From NCBI GenBank assembly GCA_963711495.1, contig CAVQEK010000013.1, positions 248,001 through 312,000 on the forward strand: DNA of 64,000 nt, in the 5' to 3' direction. The position numbers and the translations under genes were made by a program. The stretch is from CAVQEK01 sp963711495 (GTDB taxonomy: Bacteria > Bacteroidota > Bacteroidia > Cytophagales > Cyclobacteriaceae). The notes under the pieces were generated by a model that saw nothing but the letters and a program-made list of their open reading frames with translations, was not told where the DNA came from and searched no databases. Shown here in pieces: positions 1-8,259 of the stretch (position 1 is its first letter; every line of letters starts with the position of its first letter).

Positions 1-687
1 CTTGTCTGAATTTAATGTATTAAAAAGTGTATTTTCTCCAGAGATTGCCCATTGGTTTTCAGATCGTTGAAACTGTTGATTTGATAATGATCCGTTCCGA
101 TTGATATGCACAACAATATGCTGGTCGTCACCGGCCAACACTACCGCCTTTTCATCGTATTTTGTGCTTACAGGCCTGGGTACAAGGGAAAACTGAAAAT
201 TCTTTTCCGGTTTTTTGCTTTGATCCAATGCCAACTGTACCCCATTCTTTTCAAAAGTTGCCCGAAATTTCATGGCATCAGATGGATTACACGCCAGGTA
301 GACATCAAATTTTTTAAGGGCCACCGGGTAATTTTCCAAATACTTGTCCATCAAGGCAACATAAAACAACCCGTCTTTGTATTGTGCGGGGTCTTGTTGA
401 AAAGCGTGATCATAAAAAGTCAGGGCGAAGTCGAAATTACGCATCTGACGATAGCATTCCGCTATTTTATAACTGGCCGCGGCATTGGCAGAGTCGATAT
501 CCAGAATTTGCTGGTAATAAACACGGGCATTTTCAGGATCTCCGGCACTCAAATATTGATCGGCGATTTCAAATGTTTTTTTTATTGACTTTTTACCCTG
601 GCCAAAGGAAGGATTGTGGTTGCCACTGATCAAAATCACTATAATAATGGCTATCAATGGCTTGACTAACTGTTGCGTAGATCGCAT
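1..687 (-). CDS. TPR-containing exported protein, C-terminus beyond window
   Basis: An open frame of 229 codons runs from an ATG at 685-687 off the left edge without a stop. The N-terminus has a hydrophobic stretch (LIAIIIVILIS) ending near GQGKKS, typical of a signal peptide. Residues about 35-140 form TPR-like helices (FEIADQYLSAGDPENARVYY, then SYKIAECYRQMRNFDFALTF). From about residue 170 the sequence becomes beta-rich (FSLVPRPVSTKYDEKAVV), as at the start of a PD40 propeller. In Bacteroidota this order, signal peptide then TPR then PD40, usually continues into an OmpA peptidoglycan-binding domain, as in PorE-like proteins. That continuation is inferred, since the C-terminus is missing. 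An antisense frame at 106-588 is a shadow. Confidence 0.75.
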   Translation of the reverse strand, partial: MRSTQQLVKPLIAIIIVILISGNHNPSFGQGKKSIKKTFEIADQYLSAGDPENARVYYQQILDIDSANAAASYKIAECYRQMRNFDFALTFYDHAFQQDPAQYKDGLFYVALMDKYLENYPVALKKFDVYLACNPSDAMKFRATFEKNGVQLALDQSKKPEKNFQFSLVPRPVSTKYDEKAVVLAGDDQHIVVHINRNGSLSNQQFQRSENQWAISGENTLFNTLNSDK

Positions 688-822
688 CAATTTTATTTTA
701 ACTGTGATACATGGACTGTTAATGAATTGCAATTTATAAAACTTTCGGGGTTTAGTAAGATGGGAAAAGTTGATATTGTCATATTAGCTGGCATGTATAC
801 TTTCCCGGGATATTTTAATTCT

Positions 823-830
823 TAATTTTG
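823..830 (+). promoter_or_regulatory. -7 promoter element of the pnuC-kinase pair
   Basis: TAATTTTG fits the Bacteroidota -7 consensus TAnnTTTG exactly. Transcription would start near 837, so the TTG at 828 cannot be the pnuC start, and ATG 855 is preferred over ATG 840. The -33 element is weak (TTTC at 801-804). Confidence 0.5.
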
Positions 831-854
831 TCGACACTCATGAATGGCGGGACA

Positions 855-1475
855 ATGGATTTCTCAAATATCTTTTCAGAATCATTACAATATTTATCCA
901 AAATTGATCCTTATGAAGCCATGGGCCTGGTCTTTGGTTTACTTGCTGTTTGGTGGCTGATCAGGGAAAACATACTCACCTGGCCAGTTGGCATTCTCTA
1001 TACCCTGGTTTCATTTGTTATTTTCTGGCGGGCTAAGTTATACGCCGATCTGCTCCTCAATTTTGTTTATTTGATTTTAAATACGTATGGCTGGTATTAC
1101 TGGAAATACGGCAATAAGACCGATGAAAAGGAGCTGCCTGTTACCACCACAGCGCACACTTTATCGGTGATACTTATTGTTTTCAGTATTATAGGTGTTG
1201 GTCTGATGGGATTGTTTTTCTCCACCTATACGGATGCGGCACTTCCATATTGGGATAGCGTAACAACGGTCCTTAGTTTTACAGGAATGTGGCTTACCGC
1301 TAAAAAGAAAATTGAAAACTGGTTTTATTGGTTTGTAGTGGATATTGTAGCCACGGGGGTTTACTATTTTAAGGAATTATACTTTTATTCGATTTTATAT
1401 TGTATTTATATCGGTCTGGCTGTTGCCGGATATATCAGTTGGCGCCGTTCGATGCTTAAAGAATCCTATGCATGA
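855..1475 (+). CDS. pnuC: PnuC-family vitamin transporter
   Basis: This is an inner-membrane facilitator of the PnuC/PnuT family, which moves nicotinamide riboside or thiamine across the cytoplasmic membrane. About seven hydrophobic segments are visible. The family signature near the third helix is present (ADLLLNFVYLILNTYGWYYW), as are the tryptophan-rich segments of the first helices (LAVWWLIRENILTWPVGILY). The length of about 206 residues is normal. The start is set at ATG 855 because a -7 promoter element covers 823-830; ATG 840 is possible. The stop overlaps the ATG of the next gene by four bases, so the two are translationally coupled. A NadR-type kinase partner argues for nicotinamide riboside as cargo. 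The TPP-controlled genes that follow leave thiamine open. Confidence 0.85.
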   Translation: MDFSNIFSESLQYLSKIDPYEAMGLVFGLLAVWWLIRENILTWPVGILYTLVSFVIFWRAKLYADLLLNFVYLILNTYGWYYWKYGNKTDEKELPVTTTAHTLSVILIVFSIIGVGLMGLFFSTYTDAALPYWDSVTTVLSFTGMWLTAKKKIENWFYWFVVDIVATGVYYFKELYFYSILYCIYIGLAVAGYISWRRSMLKESYA

Positions 1476-1984
1476 TTAAGAAAATTGCGATAACCGGTCC
1501 GGAATCCACGGGAAAGAGCACTCTCTCTGAGAAACTCGCAAATCATTTCAATACCGTATGGATGCCTGAGTATGCACGGGAATATATCGACAATCTGGAA
1601 AGACCCTATGAAAAATCAGATCTCTTGGAAATTGCCAGGGGTCAAATCAAGGGGGAAGATGAAATGTTGAAAAAGGCGAGCAATTTTATTTTCTGTGACA
1701 CTGAATTGTTGGTGATAAAAATCTGGTATCAGCACAAATATGGCGCATTACATCCCCTTATTCTGGATAATTACGAACACAGAAATTATGATTTATATTT
1801 ACTCATGAATGTAGACTTGCCCTGGAAGTACGACCCCCAAAGAGAGAATCCACACCTGCGGCAATATTTTTTCAACTGGTTTGAAAAAGAACTCATCAAG
1901 AGAGGCGCAAATTATGTAATTATCAGCGGGGGGTTTAAGGACCGGTTTGAATCGGCGGTGAAGGCGGTGGAAAGCGTTGGTTAA
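1472..1984 (+). CDS. NadR-type ribosylnicotinamide kinase-like ATPase
   Basis: This P-loop kinase of 170 residues resembles the C-terminal ribosylnicotinamide kinase domain of NadR. The Walker A is ITGPESTGKSTL near the N-terminus, followed by PEYAREYI, which matches the WEYGREF segment of NadR. IFCDTELL is the Walker B-like strand. In NadR this domain phosphorylates nicotinamide riboside to NMN and so traps it after PnuC uptake. The NMN adenylyltransferase and DNA-binding domains of full NadR are absent. The gene overlaps pnuC by four bases (ATGA). A role in phosphorylating another vitamin cannot be excluded from sequence. Confidence 0.75.
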   Translation: MIKKIAITGPESTGKSTLSEKLANHFNTVWMPEYAREYIDNLERPYEKSDLLEIARGQIKGEDEMLKKASNFIFCDTELLVIKIWYQHKYGALHPLILDNYEHRNYDLYLLMNVDLPWKYDPQRENPHLRQYFFNWFEKELIKRGANYVIISGGFKDRFESAVKAVESVG

Positions 1985-2026
1985 AGTATTCATGGTCACT
2001 TCTTTTAAACTTCTTAAATATATTGT

Positions 2027-2034
2027 TAATTTTG
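2027..2034 (+). promoter_or_regulatory. -7 promoter element upstream of TPP riboswitch 1
   Basis: TAATTTTG matches TAnnTTTG exactly and lies just before the first conserved bases of the riboswitch, so the transcript would begin at the aptamer. No good -33 element is visible. Confidence 0.55.
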
Positions 2035-2037
2035 TGT

Positions 2038-2112
2038 TCTTGGGGTGCCTTAAAAGACAGGCTGAGATCATACCCTTTGAACCTGATCCCGGTAATGCGG
2101 GCGAAGGGAAGA
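2038..2112 (+). promoter_or_regulatory. TPP riboswitch 1 (THI box)
   Basis: The aptamer core is recognisable: GGGGTGCC at 2042-2049, CTGAGATCATACCC at 2062-2075, TGAACCTGATC at 2078-2088, and a CCCG/CGGG hairpin followed by GCGAAGGGAA ending at 2110. TPP binding normally shuts expression off. The aptamer sits about 70 bases before the THI5/ThiY-like gene and directly after a -7 promoter element. No clear intrinsic terminator was seen between it and the ATG, so translational control is more likely. Confidence 0.93.
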
Positions 2113-2181
2113 AGATTTAGCTCGTTTTTTTTATTTTTTATTTCCTGCCTTTTTTGATGCTCCGGTTTAAAAAGTAGCAAC

Positions 2182-3117
2182 ATGAAAATTGTCATTGCAC
2201 TGGACTGGACGCCAAATGTTATTCACGCCGGACTGCTGCTAGCATTGCATCAGGGGAAGTTCGCAGAAGCCGGTCTGGAAATTGAATATATTTCTACTGA
2301 AATAGATCAATATACCAAAAAACCAATCAGACGGCTTATCGATGGTGAGGTCGATCTGGCCATCGGGCCTGCAGAACATTTATTCACCTTCGGCTTACTC
2401 GACAATAAAGCGCCCGACCTGCAGGCACTGGCCACTGTGATGCAACAAGACCTGAGTGCTTTCATTGTGAAAAATACCGCTGGAATTTCCAGGCCAAAGG
2501 AATTGGACCATTGCACCTACCTGGGATATAATACCCCCCTGGAAGAACATTTGCTCACCTCCATGATCAGGAATGATGGCGGGGCAGGAATTGTTGAAAT
2601 GAAAACCCTTCCGAGGCTGGAAGTTTTCGATGCTTTCCTGAAAGACCTTGGACAAGTCTGCTGGGTATTTCTGCCCTGGGAAGGGGTAATGGCTCAACAA
2701 CAGGGTTTTTCTGTCAGGAGTTTTAAACTGAATGAGTTTAAGGTGCCTTACGGCTACAGCACATTATTTTACGGAAGAAAAAAAGATATTGAAGAAAATA
2801 AAGAGGTTTTTAAAAAATTCTTTGACATACTCGCGGAAGGTTATAAGGATGCATCAAGACAACCTGAAGCTTCTGCCAGTTACCTTTGCGAAAAAGCAGA
2901 TCATCAAAACTTCAGGGATAAAAAAATGATTTCGGAAGCGATGAAAATGATCGCACCGGCATTTCTTACTCCGGATAAAAAATGGGGACTGATGGCCCCA
3001 AACCGTTTTGATGATTATGTGCAATGGCTATTGAAAAAAGGATTTATGGAGCAAAAAGAGGCCAAACTGATCATGGATTACGCTGTTTTTACCAACAGGT
3101 TTTTGTGTGATTGGTGA
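2182..3117 (+). CDS. THI5/ThiY-like pyrimidine-precursor protein, cytosolic
   Basis: This is a 311-residue protein of the NMT1/THI5-like (ThiY) fold. The family N-terminus is clear: ALDWTPNVIHAGLLLALHQG, then GEVDLAIGPAEH. In bacteria the family normally supplies the periplasmic binding protein for formylaminopyrimidine or HMP uptake. Here the protein starts directly at the first strand (MKIVIALDW) with no signal peptide or lipobox, and no permease or ATPase gene is nearby. From memory of yeast THI5, His66 of this protein aligns with the active-site histidine, but the catalytic lysine is replaced by glycine. The CCCFC iron motif is replaced by a segment around VPYGYSTLFY. Control by TPP riboswitch 1 ties it to thiamine supply. 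Whether it binds or makes a precursor is open. Confidence 0.8.
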   Translation: MKIVIALDWTPNVIHAGLLLALHQGKFAEAGLEIEYISTEIDQYTKKPIRRLIDGEVDLAIGPAEHLFTFGLLDNKAPDLQALATVMQQDLSAFIVKNTAGISRPKELDHCTYLGYNTPLEEHLLTSMIRNDGGAGIVEMKTLPRLEVFDAFLKDLGQVCWVFLPWEGVMAQQQGFSVRSFKLNEFKVPYGYSTLFYGRKKDIEENKEVFKKFFDILAEGYKDASRQPEASASYLCEKADHQNFRDKKMISEAMKMIAPAFLTPDKKWGLMAPNRFDDYVQWLLKKGFMEQKEAKLIMDYAVFTNRFLCDW

Positions 3118-3144
3118 CGCTTATTAAATGACGCTTTAAAGATT

Positions 3145-3257
3145 GAACCGGGGGTGCCTCAATACAACGGGCTGAGATCATACCCAATGAACCTGAATCT
3201 CGTGTTGTTGTAAAACTTCACCAGATGAACCGGATAATGCCGGCGAAGGGAAAAAGT
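3145..3257 (+). promoter_or_regulatory. TPP riboswitch 2, with an inserted hairpin
   Basis: A second THI box precedes the TonB-dependent receptor: GGGGGTGCC at 3150-3158, GCTGAGATCATACCC at 3171-3185, TGAACCTGA at 3188-3196, and CCGGATAATGCCGG with GCGAAGGGAA ending near 3251. Between the TGAACCTGA segment and the CCGG stem lie about 33 extra bases. Of these, 3197-3204 can pair with 3219-3226 (ATCTCGTG with CACCAGAT, one C-C mismatch). Riboswitch 1 lacks this insert. No convincing separate promoter was seen, so it may also be reached by read-through. Confidence 0.9.
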
Positions 3258-3313
3258 TGGAATGGCAGACCTTCCCCTGGTCTGTGCATGTTTAACTAAA
3301 AATTTATTCAACC

Positions 3314-5653
3314 ATGATGAAACGACACATTCATTTGATTTTTCTGTCATTATTTTTTACCTGTTCTTTTCTCTACGCCCAGCAAACTGTCACAGGTGTT
3401 GTGAGGGATTCGGAAACCAATGAAGCATTATTTGGAGTAAATATATATTTGCCCCAATATAAAGCCGGTACGACAACGGACCAGACGGGTTATTTCCGTT
3501 TGAAGGTACCCAAGGTTGGTACGATGATCCAGTTTAGTTTTGTTGGTTACAGAACCCGGGAAATATCCTATGACGGATCAGCCACGCTTGAAATCGCACT
3601 TAAGCCAGAGACCAATCTGGAGGAAATTGTGATCAAGGCGATCCGGGCGGAAAATGAGGCGCCGGTTGCCCAAACTACCATTGATCGCAAAAAGATCCAG
3701 GAAGAATATGTGGGCCAGGACGCCACTTTTGTATTGGCCAACACGATACCTTCCGTCGTGGCTTATTCTGAGTCCGGCACGAATTTTTCCAATTACAGCC
3801 AGTTTCGGTTGCGGGGTATCGATCAATCGAGGGTGAATATTACGTTGAATGGCGTACCACTCAATGATATGATCGACCAGGGTGTATTCTTCTCTAATTT
3901 CACCGATTTCTCCAATAATGTTCAGTCTGTCCAAGTGCAGCGAGGTGTAGGAACGAGCACCAATGGAACGGCCTCGTATGCAGGTTCAATTAGTTTCGAA
4001 TCAATCGAGCTGAAAGATGACAAACCCTCGGCCGACATCCAGCTTACCGGAGGGTCTTTTGATACCTATCGCGCCTCAATAGGTGTAAAGACAGGGATAC
4101 TGAAAAATAGAACTGCCTTTTACTCCAGGTTTACCACTTTCACCAGCGACGGTTATAAATACCACTCCGGCACGAAATCTTATTCATTCTATGCCTCAGG
4201 CGGTTATTTTGGGGAGAACGACCTGATTAAATTTACGACCTTTATCGGGCGCTCTCAAAATGGCCTGGCCTATGCTCCCGTAGCCATCAGCGATATAAAA
4301 CAAGATCCTAAAACCAATTATATCAATGAGAATGACCGCGACAATTTTGGCCAGCAGTTTTTTCAAATGCAGCATACACACCTGTTCGATGATCAGTTGT
4401 CACTGGTTTCATCATTATATTATGGAGGTGCCGGTGGCGATTACCCGGCCGGTTATTATGAAACGGACAGTATTTATACCGCAGGTCAAAATCCGCCTTA
4501 CTATACAGTAGACCGTTTGGTGCAAATAAATTATCCGCTCACTAACCGGCACTTCGGGGTGATGTCAAATGTCAATTTTACCAGCGACAATCAGAAGCTG
4601 AGCATACATGGAGGATTACATGCCTACACATTTCACCGCAACGATCAGCAAGCCATCATTCCTGATTATAAACACCCATATTATGATGAACATTCCAGAA
4701 AAGACGAAGTAAGTTTGTTTGGTAAAGCCAATTATCGGTTGGGTGATTGGAACATTTACGGAGATTTACAATTCCGAACATTGAAACTGACCATCAATCC
4801 CGATGATGGCTATTTGCCCGGCGAATCTGATGTAGTGAAAAAATGGACGTTCATCAATCCGCGGGTCGGACTGACCTACAACCTGGACAACACTAAGAAT
4901 TTGTATGTTTCCTTTGGGCGTAGTGGCCGCGAGCCAACCAAAGTAGATATTTTGGGTGGATTTGAGTTGAATGCTTCCAACCTGTCCAGCGTATTGAGCG
5001 ATGCTGTGAAGCCCGAATTTGTGAACGACTTGGAAGGGGGATTAACTTTCAATTATCCCAATCTTACAGGGCAACTCAATTTATTTTATATGAAATTTAC
5101 CGATGAGATTGCCCCCATTGGGAAATACGTTCCAGAGGGATTCATTCAATTGCGCAAGAATGTGCCGAGCAGTTACCGCCGGGGCATAGAGCTGGATTTT
5201 AATTGGCTGATCAATCGGCAGCTTACCTTTGGCGGGAACACCACATTCATGCAAAGTCAGATAAAAACCTATGCCCCTTCGGATGATCCGAATGTCTATC
5301 ATGACGTACAACCGGCGCTGAGTCCCCAATGGATGGCCAACGGAACGATTAACTATCATTTTTTGCATCGATTCGATATTGGACTCACCGGCAAGTACCT
5401 CGGTGAATCATACCAGGAGCCGACCAATAATGAAGCTTTTAAAATGCCAGCATTCTTTGTGATGGACGCCAAGATTTCTGTTGCTTTTGGGAAAGGTCAT
5501 TCTTTTGATTTTTACCTGAACAATATTTTCGACAAACTTTATTTTACGAATGGAGCACCAGTCGATATTGATTATGACGGTACATTTGATGAGCCCGGAT
5601 ATTTTGTTCAGCCACCGAGAAATTTCTATGCTAAGCTGAATTTGAGGTTCTGA
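3314..5653 (+). CDS. TonB-dependent receptor, thiamine-related
   Basis: This 779-residue outer-membrane receptor is a TonB-powered gated channel. The order is a signal peptide ending at LYAQQ, a carboxypeptidase-like beta-sandwich (TGVVRDSETNEALFGVNIYL) at about 25-100, a plug domain (about 115-230, with RLRGIDQSRVNITLNGVPLN), and a 22-strand-type barrel ending in an aromatic C-terminal strand (NFYAKLNLRF). The TPP riboswitch directly upstream makes thiamine, or a thiamine precursor or phosphate, the likely cargo; this is inferred from regulation. It would deliver to the periplasm, where the transporter of the inner membrane is not identified here. No SusD partner is present. Confidence 0.9.
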   Translation: MMKRHIHLIFLSLFFTCSFLYAQQTVTGVVRDSETNEALFGVNIYLPQYKAGTTTDQTGYFRLKVPKVGTMIQFSFVGYRTREISYDGSATLEIALKPETNLEEIVIKAIRAENEAPVAQTTIDRKKIQEEYVGQDATFVLANTIPSVVAYSESGTNFSNYSQFRLRGIDQSRVNITLNGVPLNDMIDQGVFFSNFTDFSNNVQSVQVQRGVGTSTNGTASYAGSISFESIELKDDKPSADIQLTGGSFDTYRASIGVKTGILKNRTAFYSRFTTFTSDGYKYHSGTKSYSFYASGGYFGENDLIKFTTFIGRSQNGLAYAPVAISDIKQDPKTNYINENDRDNFGQQFFQMQHTHLFDDQLSLVSSLYYGGAGGDYPAGYYETDSIYTAGQNPPYYTVDRLVQINYPLTNRHFGVMSNVNFTSDNQKLSIHGGLHAYTFHRNDQQAIIPDYKHPYYDEHSRKDEVSLFGKANYRLGDWNIYGDLQFRTLKLTINPDDGYLPGESDVVKKWTFINPRVGLTYNLDNTKNLYVSFGRSGREPTKVDILGGFELNASNLSSVLSDAVKPEFVNDLEGGLTFNYPNLTGQLNLFYMKFTDEIAPIGKYVPEGFIQLRKNVPSSYRRGIELDFNWLINRQLTFGGNTTFMQSQIKTYAPSDDPNVYHDVQPALSPQWMANGTINYHFLHRFDIGLTGKYLGESYQEPTNNEAFKMPAFFVMDAKISVAFGKGHSFDFYLNNIFDKLYFTNGAPVDIDYDGTFDEPGYFVQPPRNFYAKLNLRF

Positions 5654-5725
5654 TACGAAAAATTTAATGTTTAAAAAGGATAGTAACCCGTGTCAAATGT
5701 AAAATGGCAAGGGTCTTGTTTAAAA

Positions 5726-6577
5726 CTAACTCCTTATTGCACTAATCATGCGATCCTTGCCATGGATATCCTGTTTTAAAAAAGCCTTAAAACCCAGAGA
5801 CTCGATCAGGTCCTGAACGGCCTGTCCATATCGTTCATTGATCTCGAAATATAGTCTGCCACCTTTTGGCAATGCCTTTTTGGCCAAACCAGCAATTTTT
5901 CGATAAAAGATCAGTGGGTCATGATCAAAAACAAAGAGCGCCAGATGCGGCTCAAATTCAAGCACATTTTGGAGCATTTGTTCCTTTTCTGATTCGAGAA
6001 CATAGGGCGGATTACTCACAATGATGTCAAATGTTTCCGCAATCTGGTCGGTTTCAAAAACATTCTGTTGTTGAAGATTGATGCTGGCACCGAGATTATT
6101 GGCGTTTTCCCGGGCTATTTCAAGTGTCTCTTCCTTTACGTCCCAGGCTTCTACCCTGGCTTCGGGAATTTCAAGTGCCAATGAAATGGCGATGCATCCG
6201 CTACCGGTGCCGATATCAAGAATAGCTGGATTATCCAGTTCGTTTTCCCGTTTCATCAACATTACCAGTTCCTCGGTTTCGGGCCTCGGGATCAATACAT
6301 TCTTATCGACGCGAAAAACCCGGCCCAAAAAGTGCGTTTTACCCAGCACATACTGTAGTGGTTCCTGCTGCAGCAAGCGGTCAGTTCTTTCCTTTAATAG
6401 AATGGTTTGTTCTTCTGGAAATTCAACCATTTTATCGGCCAGAATATCCGTAAATTTCCAGCCAAATTGTTCCTCAAGCAAAAAACGGGCGATTTGACGG
6501 GCTTCGTTTATACCCCACACCGGACCTAAAAGGCCAACAATTTGTTCATAGATTTTTTTGGTCGAATCTTGCTTCAC
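5726..6577 (-). CDS. prmC: Release factor glutamine N5-methyltransferase
   Basis: PrmC (HemK) methylates the glutamine of the GGQ motif in release factors 1 and 2, raising termination efficiency. The SAM-binding motif is ILDIGTGSGCIAISLAL, and the substrate-glutamine motif is SNPPYV. The N-terminal helical domain (about 1-85) contains the family segment LLQQEPLQYVLGKTHFLGR, and VLIPRPETE precedes the catalytic domain. The length of 283 residues is standard. The start is a GTG at 6575-6577; no in-frame ATG fits better. It is convergent with the TonB-dependent receptor gene. Confidence 0.95.
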   Translation of the reverse strand: MKQDSTKKIYEQIVGLLGPVWGINEARQIARFLLEEQFGWKFTDILADKMVEFPEEQTILLKERTDRLLQQEPLQYVLGKTHFLGRVFRVDKNVLIPRPETEELVMLMKRENELDNPAILDIGTGSGCIAISLALEIPEARVEAWDVKEETLEIARENANNLGASINLQQQNVFETDQIAETFDIIVSNPPYVLESEKEQMLQNVLEFEPHLALFVFDHDPLIFYRKIAGLAKKALPKGGRLYFEINERYGQAVQDLIESLGFKAFLKQDIHGKDRMISAIRS

Positions 6578-6643
6578 TGGAGCAATAAGATAAACTCAGC
6601 ATTTTTAATGTGAAAGTATACAAACATCCAAAAATTACCCGTC

Positions 6644-7069
6644 CTATGACATGTCATATTTCTTCATGATTTTTTTGACCCGCTGATAGCGATTGAATGA
6701 ATAAGTGGTATCCATCTGGTTGAGATGATCGTATAATATTTTTGCCCTTCTAAACAAGCCTTCCGCCTTATCAAAAAATAATTTTTGATCATAGGCCGTG
6801 GCAGTTTCATATAAAATATCAGAAAGTGTATCGAGATGATACCGGTCCAGCTTTTTGTCTTCTTGAAGGTGGGTTAGAAAAGATTCTTCAGGAATTTCGA
6901 GCAATGCTTCAATATCGTAATCAAGGGCTGTATGCAATGTCTGTGAGACGGTTTCAATGGCGAGTGCAGTTTTTCCTGTTTCCTTTAAATCCAGGATATC
7001 CGACAGTAGCTTACCCAGCGCTTTCCCCAACTGATCGATCTGACGTTTCAAATAATCGCGGCTTTCCAT
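6644..7069 (-). CDS. Small helical protein, DUF6483-like
   Basis: This is a 141-residue, all-helical, cytoplasmic protein. The N-terminus (MESRDYLKRQIDQLGKALGK) recalls the DUF6483 family from memory; that assignment is not certain. The C-terminal half has a TPR-like helical pair (ETATAYDQKLFFDKAEGLFRR, then YDHLNQ). The function is unknown. The frame could extend to 7105, but a -7 promoter element at 7095-7102 lies inside that extension, so the ATG at 7067-7069 is chosen. The gene is transcribed towards prmC with 66 bases between them. Confidence 0.75.
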   Translation of the reverse strand: MESRDYLKRQIDQLGKALGKLLSDILDLKETGKTALAIETVSQTLHTALDYDIEALLEIPEESFLTHLQEDKKLDRYHLDTLSDILYETATAYDQKLFFDKAEGLFRRAKILYDHLNQMDTTYSFNRYQRVKKIMKKYDMS

Positions 7070-7094
7070 GAAAAACTTTTTGAATATTCTAATA

Positions 7095-7102
7095 CAAAGA
7101 TA
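7095..7102 (-). promoter_or_regulatory. -7 promoter element of the DUF6483-like gene
   Basis: On the minus strand the sequence is TATCTTTG, an exact TAnnTTTG match, placed 25 bases before ATG 7069. A TTG (plus-strand 7125-7127) is a possible but poorly spaced -33 element. Confidence 0.5.
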
Positions 7103-7203
7103 CATAAAAGCTGCTTGTAGCCATCAACAATGCTAATGGCTCTAAAGATCGTTAGATCATATAAATTAATCCGGTTCTACAGGTATTTTGTTCTTAAACC
7201 CAT

Positions 7204-7211
7204 TATTTTTG
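7204..7211 (+). promoter_or_regulatory. -7 promoter element of ribD
   Basis: TATTTTTG is an exact TAnnTTTG match. Transcription would start near 7218, which excludes the upstream TTG at 7188 and leaves the TTG at 7227 or ATG 7248 as the ribD start. Confidence 0.5.
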
Positions 7212-7226
7212 CTGAAAATCCAGTTT

Positions 7227-8258
7227 TTGGAAAATGATGAAAAATATATGGCCAGGGCCCTCGAACTTGCAGCACTGGGCCGGGGGCATACCAGTCCCAA
7301 TCCAATGGTTGGGTGCGTGATCGTACACGAGAATGAGGTCATTGGTGAGGGGTGGCATCGACAATTTGGCGGGCCACATGCTGAAGTAAATGCCTTAAAT
7401 AGTATTAACGATAAAGAACTGCTCCGGCAAAGCACTGTTTATGTGACGCTCGAACCCTGTTCACATCACGGTAAAACTCCTCCCTGCGCGGACCTGCTGG
7501 TAAGTCATCAGATCAAAGAAGTGATCATTGCCAATGCAGATCCTAATCCGCTGGTTGCGGGAAGTGGTATTGAGAAAATGAAAGCGGCAAATATCCCGGT
7601 GAAAACGGGCATTCTGGAATCAGAAGGAGAAGCATTGAACAAGCGGTTTTTTACCTATTTTCGAGAAAAAAGACCTTTCATATTATTGAAATGGGCCGAG
7701 ACTGCCGACGGATTTATCGCCCGTGAAAATTTCGATTCCAAATGGATATCCAACGAGTGGTCCCGAACTCTGGTGCATAAATGGCGCACCGAAGAAGATG
7801 CAATATTGGTAGGCACCCATACCGCAGAATATGATGATCCTATGCTCAACGCCCGTGACTGGCCGGGCAAAAATCCAGTGCGGTTGGTTATTGACATGCA
7901 TGGCATGCTGGACAAATCGTTGCATCTATTCGATGGTCAGATTCCTACCGTGTGTTATACGCTTGAAAAAAAGTTGGGAAGCAGCCAAAACCTTGAATTT
8001 GTACAATGTAGTAAGGATCATTTTCTGGAAGATCTGGTCAGTGATGTTTATCAAAGGAAAATTTTGTCGGTCATGGTAGAGGGAGGCTCCCGAACACTAC
8101 AACACTTCATTGATAAAAACCTTTGGGATGAAGTACGGGTTTTCAGAACGAACAAAACATTTGGCCGCGGGATACCGAGGCCAGCATTGCACCATGCAGA
8201 ATGTTCCGGTAAAGATGTCATAATGGACGACGAACTGTGGTACTTCAAACACGAATAA
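7227..8258 (+). CDS. ribD: Bifunctional riboflavin deaminase/reductase RibD
   Basis: RibD carries out two steps of riboflavin synthesis: deamination of the pyrimidine ring, then NADPH-dependent reduction of the ribose side chain. The N-terminal deaminase zinc site is visible as HAEVNAL and EPCSHHGKTPPC. The TSPNPMVGCVIV segment is a family hallmark. The C-terminal reductase begins near RPFILLKWAETADGFIA and contains VEGGSRTL. The proposed start is TTG 7227, giving a protein that begins with the family-typical DEKYMARALELA context. ATG 7248 would remove conserved residues. The stop is one base before the ATG of the next gene, so they form an operon. Confidence 0.92.
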   Translation: MENDEKYMARALELAALGRGHTSPNPMVGCVIVHENEVIGEGWHRQFGGPHAEVNALNSINDKELLRQSTVYVTLEPCSHHGKTPPCADLLVSHQIKEVIIANADPNPLVAGSGIEKMKAANIPVKTGILESEGEALNKRFFTYFREKRPFILLKWAETADGFIARENFDSKWISNEWSRTLVHKWRTEEDAILVGTHTAEYDDPMLNARDWPGKNPVRLVIDMHGMLDKSLHLFDGQIPTVCYTLEKKLGSSQNLEFVQCSKDHFLEDLVSDVYQRKILSVMVEGGSRTLQHFIDKNLWDEVRVFRTNKTFGRGIPRPALHHAECSGKDVIMDDELWYFKHE

Positions 8259-8259
8259 G

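Noticed and set aside
106..588. 160-codon plus-strand frame at the left edge
   Set aside because: It is antisense to the TPR protein, whose minus-strand frame has signal peptide and TPR features and runs off the window.
2182..3117. True THI5-type HMP synthase
   Set aside because: The CCCFC motif and the catalytic lysine, as I recall them, are missing; only the histidine and the general fold remain.
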